Made by a program: the position numbers and the translations under genes
The notes under the pieces: generated by a model
Told to the model about the DNA's origin: nothing
Database searches by the model: none
Seen by the model: only the letters and a program-made list of their open reading frames with translations
Assembly: GCF_017743935.1 (NCBI RefSeq)
Contig: NZ_JAGHRE010000008.1
Location: 186,001 to 250,000, forward strand
Direction: 5' to 3'
Length of the DNA: 64,000 bases
Source: Tropicibacter sp. R16_0
Lineage (GTDB): Bacteria > Pseudomonadota > Alphaproteobacteria > Rhodobacterales > Rhodobacteraceae
Shown here: piece after piece, positions 61,601 to 64,000 of the stretch
Layout of the letters: each line of letters opens with the position of its first letter
How positions within the stretch are numbered: position 1 is the first letter of the stretch

Positions 61601-63092
61601 TTCCAAATGCCTCCAGCAGATCAGGCTTACGGATTTTGCCCGCCGCAGTGCGTGAGAAGTCCTGAACCAGTTTCACATGGGCCGGGACTTTGTACCCCGC
61701 CAATCGTTCGCGACACCACGGACGCAGGCTTTCAACATCAAGCGTTTTTTCGGGTCGCGGCAGAATGAACGCCGCGCCAACCTCGCCCCACTTCTCGTCC
61801 CGCACGCCAATTACTGCAGCTTCGAGAATGGCGGGATGGGAATGCAAAACCCTTTCAACTTCAGCAGGATAAACGTTTTCACCGCCCGAGATGTACATGT
61901 CCTTGATGCGGTCAACGATGAAATAATACCCGTCTGCATCCCGCCGGGCGACGTCACCGGTTTTGAGCCAACCGTCTTCAGTGAATGTCTTTGCCGTTGC
62001 GCCCGGATTGCCAAAATAGCCCGGCGTCACACCGGGGCCTTTGATTTGCAATTCGCCAACACCTTCGGCCCCATCCGGGACACCGTTCAGGCGGACTTGG
62101 GTCAAGCTTTGTGGTTTGCCGACCGAGCCGATCTTTTGCTCGGCATGGGCGGGATCCATAAGGAAGACGGTTGGGCCCGTTTCGGTCATGCCCATGCCGT
62201 TCAGAACCTTCACACCACGCTGTGCAAAAAATTGGATCAACGGTTCCGCGAGCGGTGCTCCACCACACCCGCAGCGGATATTGCTCCAATCCAGGTCGTC
62301 AATCCACGGGGCAAGCGACAGCGCCTGATAGACCGCTGGCACCGCGAAAAACTGATTGATACGGCCCGAGGCCAGCAGGTCGCGCACCTCTTCCGGATCG
62401 AACTTTGGCAAGATCGTCGTTGTCCCGCCAGACAGGAAAACGGGAAGCGTGTAAAGGTTGATCCCCGCGGTATGGAACAAGGGCAGGAAGCAGGCTGTGC
62501 GGTCGGTCGAAGTGACATCGATGGCTTGCCCAATGTTGATGGTGTTCGCCCATGACATGCCTGCGGTTTGGATCACCGATTTGGGCAGGCCTGTGGTCCC
62601 CGAGGTAAAGAGAAGATACCACGGACGATCAGATGGGATCGGAGCTGCGATGTCTGGGCCGCCCGCCTCTATCCAACCCGAAAGATCGGTTTCAATCGTC
62701 AAAAGCGGTGCGCCGACCCCGCGTGCTGTTTCGGCTGCCACATCGTGGAATTCGGCATCCGTGAGCAAAAGCGAGACGCCAACTTGCTCCAATGTCTCTA
62801 CCAGCTCGGGCGCGGGTTGGCGCCAATTCAGGGGGCACAGGATGATACCTGTCTTTTGGCAGGCAAACAGGGTGATGAAAAACTCGGCACAGTTTTGGCA
62901 GAGAATGCCCACCCGATCACCTTGTGCAAGCCCCTGGCCTGTTAGCCCGGCAGCAACTGCATTGGCCGCGCTGTTTACCTGGTCGAAGCTCCAATCACGC
63001 TTTGACGCGGTGTCGTGAAACGCCACTGAATTGGGCGAGAGTTCCGCCCGTTTCGCTGCCATGTCAGGGATCTGCTCAAACATCTCTCTCAT
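61593..63092 (-). CDS. Acyl-CoA synthetase (AMP-forming)
   Basis: 499 residues. The AMP-binding P-loop LLFTSGTTGLPKS, the GMGMTETGP box, the DGWLKTGD motif and the C-terminal Lys motif in RTAAGKIRKP are all present. It activates a carboxylic acid to its CoA ester. The chain length or aromatic nature is not predictable. It overlaps the upstream crotonase gene by four bases (ATGA). Confidence 0.92.
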   Translation of the reverse strand: MREMFEQIPDMAAKRAELSPNSVAFHDTASKRDWSFDQVNSAANAVAAGLTGQGLAQGDRVGILCQNCAEFFITLFACQKTGIILCPLNWRQPAPELVETLEQVGVSLLLTDAEFHDVAAETARGVGAPLLTIETDLSGWIEAGGPDIAAPIPSDRPWYLLFTSGTTGLPKSVIQTAGMSWANTINIGQAIDVTSTDRTACFLPLFHTAGINLYTLPVFLSGGTTTILPKFDPEEVRDLLASGRINQFFAVPAVYQALSLAPWIDDLDWSNIRCGCGGAPLAEPLIQFFAQRGVKVLNGMGMTETGPTVFLMDPAHAEQKIGSVGKPQSLTQVRLNGVPDGAEGVGELQIKGPGVTPGYFGNPGATAKTFTEDGWLKTGDVARRDADGYYFIVDRIKDMYISGGENVYPAEVERVLHSHPAILEAAVIGVRDEKWGEVGAAFILPRPEKTLDVESLRPWCRERLAGYKVPAHVKLVQDFSRTAAGKIRKPDLLEAFGND

Positions 63093-63856
63093 CCACTGGG
63101 TTGAAGGAAATCTTGCATCTTGGTCAGGGTTTCTGGTCGTCCTATGAGGGCGCGAAAGGCCTCGGTCTCTGCATCGAGCCGCGCTTTCACGTTCGCCCGA
63201 CGCGCATCCCCCCAGAACAGGGACTTTGTCGACAACGCTGTGCCAGTATCAACGTCCCTCAGCAAAGCCATGGCGCGCATTTCAGGGTTCTGATCAACGG
63301 CCTGAACCAGTCCTAGATTTGCTAGCTGCTCTGCCCGATGCCGATGGTTGGCCATCACCCAACCCAGGGCGCTCGCGCCGCCAATCAGCTCTGGCAACAG
63401 GGCGGTCCATCCGCCATCTGGGGCAAATCCCACCACGCCATAGTAGGGCTGGACAAAGGCGTCAGGCGCTGCAACCACCAGATCCGATGCAAACACCAGT
63501 CCCGCCGACCCACCTGTCGCTGCGCCGTGAACGGCGGAAGCAAGGACAGTCGGCATTTCGATCATCCGCAAGACCAGCGCCTGCAACACAGGCACAACCT
63601 GCTCTGTATAGTTTTCAATCTGTCCCGATTGCGCCGCCTTGGCGAACCGCGCGACATCCCCTCCGGTGGAGAAATTGCGCCCCCCCGAGATCAGTGCCTT
63701 TTGCGCACCCGATTGTTCGAGCGCATCAAACGCACGATGCAGATCGCGCAAAAGGCCAGGCTCAAGCGCGTTAGCACGTGGTGCTTTCAATTCGATCTGA
63801 AAGCAGGGTTCCGCGTTTGGCAGATCGTCGACGTGCCATGTGACCAACTCACTCAT
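63089..63856 (-). CDS. Crotonase-fold protein without the canonical catalytic Glu residues
   Basis: 255 residues. The oxyanion segments NFSTGGDVARF and GAATGGSAGLVFASD are those of the enoyl-CoA hydratase superfamily. Compared with rat mitochondrial hydratase, the Glu144 position is Gly (GGSAGLVF) and the Glu164 position is Tyr (VQPYYG), so ordinary hydration is unlikely; another CoA-ester reaction is expected. It overlaps the upstream regulator gene by four bases. Confidence 0.85.
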   Translation of the reverse strand: MSELVTWHVDDLPNAEPCFQIELKAPRANALEPGLLRDLHRAFDALEQSGAQKALISGGRNFSTGGDVARFAKAAQSGQIENYTEQVVPVLQALVLRMIEMPTVLASAVHGAATGGSAGLVFASDLVVAAPDAFVQPYYGVVGFAPDGGWTALLPELIGGASALGWVMANHRHRAEQLANLGLVQAVDQNPEMRAMALLRDVDTGTALSTKSLFWGDARRANVKARLDAETEAFRALIGRPETLTKMQDFLQPSG

Positions 63857-64000
63857 GGGGCCAATCCGTTGCAGATCAATTCATGCGCCTCAGCGACAAC
63901 GCGCTCGATATCGACATTGTCGTCCCACAGCACGTATCGCTCACCCAAGGCCTTTGCGATCCCCATCAACGCCCAGGCTCGAACCTCGGCGTCACCTGGA
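63853..64000 (-). CDS. TetR/AcrR-family regulator (C-terminal end, runs off the window)
   Basis: The frame is open at base 64000 and ends with 48 codons including MGIAKALGERYVLWDDNVDIERVV, then AHELICNGL, a typical TetR ligand-domain C-terminus. Its stop overlaps the crotonase ATG (ATGA). As first visible gene of the operon it likely regulates it. Confidence 0.75.
   Translation of the reverse strand, partial: PGDAEVRAWALMGIAKALGERYVLWDDNVDIERVVAEAHELICNGLAP

Noticed and set aside
1-64000. CRISPR array or complete insertion sequence
   Set aside because: No regularly spaced direct repeats, no transposase gene and no terminal inverted repeats were seen; the only mobile features are the tRNA-Pro island and integrase relics.

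Overview
The window is a high-GC, gene-dense stretch of an alphaproteobacterial chromosome, most likely from the Roseobacter group of the Rhodobacterales. Pointers are the repertoire (DUF1523 and DUF6638 proteins, a DUF5928-type glycosyltransferase next to a family-2 sulfotransferase, a glcDEF glycolate oxidase cluster, dispersed leuC/leuD/leuB, a phytase-like esterase, a fasciclin/RTX protein), the mostly ATG starts with GGAG-type ribosome sites and the many ATGA overlaps. This is inference from gene content; no search was run.

Layout. 1-8.6 kb: the start of a patatin-like lipoprotein, an aminotransferase/sulfurtransferase pair (aspC-type, sseA), a small metal locus (His-rich protein, HupE/UreJ permease, anchored periplasmic protein) behind a C-tract/G-tract operator placed inside the promoter spacer, a LuxR-type regulator fused to an apparently dead hydrolase domain, smpB, two related small membrane proteins and a LysR regulator. 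8.7-12.4 kb: a methyltransferase, a sulfotransferase and a core-2/I-branching-type glycosyltransferase, and a secreted NTF2-like protein. 12.5-19.7 kb: an eight-gene minus-strand operon with an AAA+ ATPase, a long coiled-coil protein, DUF6638, DUF1523 and small membrane proteins; its function is unknown. 20-25.5 kb: a guanidino-compound locus with a glycine-amidinotransferase-like enzyme, an enamidase-like amidohydrolase, a creatinase and a succinate-semialdehyde dehydrogenase, with perfect palindromes in the two control regions.

25.5-38.6 kb: a globin, a phytase-like esterase, a YegD-like Hsp70, an Hsp20 behind a consensus heat-shock promoter, two tandem trypsin-like proteases, an iron-type alcohol dehydrogenase, glcDEF behind a GntR-type operator, and small envelope proteins. 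38.6-50.7 kb: rlmH and rsfS, then leuC, a membrane protein, a glycosyltransferase and leuD in one run, an exonuclease/phosphatase, an epimerase with a divergent LysR regulator, a peroxiredoxin, leuB and a Na/Pi cotransporter.

50.8-58.1 kb is a genomic island in a tRNA-Pro(CGG) gene. A 46-bp copy of the tRNA 3' end recurs 7,026 bp away (one mismatch). The integrase next to the tRNA is broken by one in-frame amber codon. Cargo is a Tat-exported intradiol-dioxygenase-like protein, a ferric-reductase-like membrane protein, and a complete Anbu set: circularly permuted ATP-grasp, alpha-E protein, transglutaminase and Anbu proteasome-like peptidase with Thr1, Asp17 and Lys32 all visible. A second integrase stub lies just outside the right-hand attachment site, so the site was used more than once. 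58.2-64 kb: a fasciclin/RTX protein, a 0.8-kb stretch without convincing genes, and an acyl-CoA operon (TetR regulator, crotonase-fold protein lacking both catalytic Glu, acyl-CoA synthetase, two MaoC-type proteins) that runs off the right edge.
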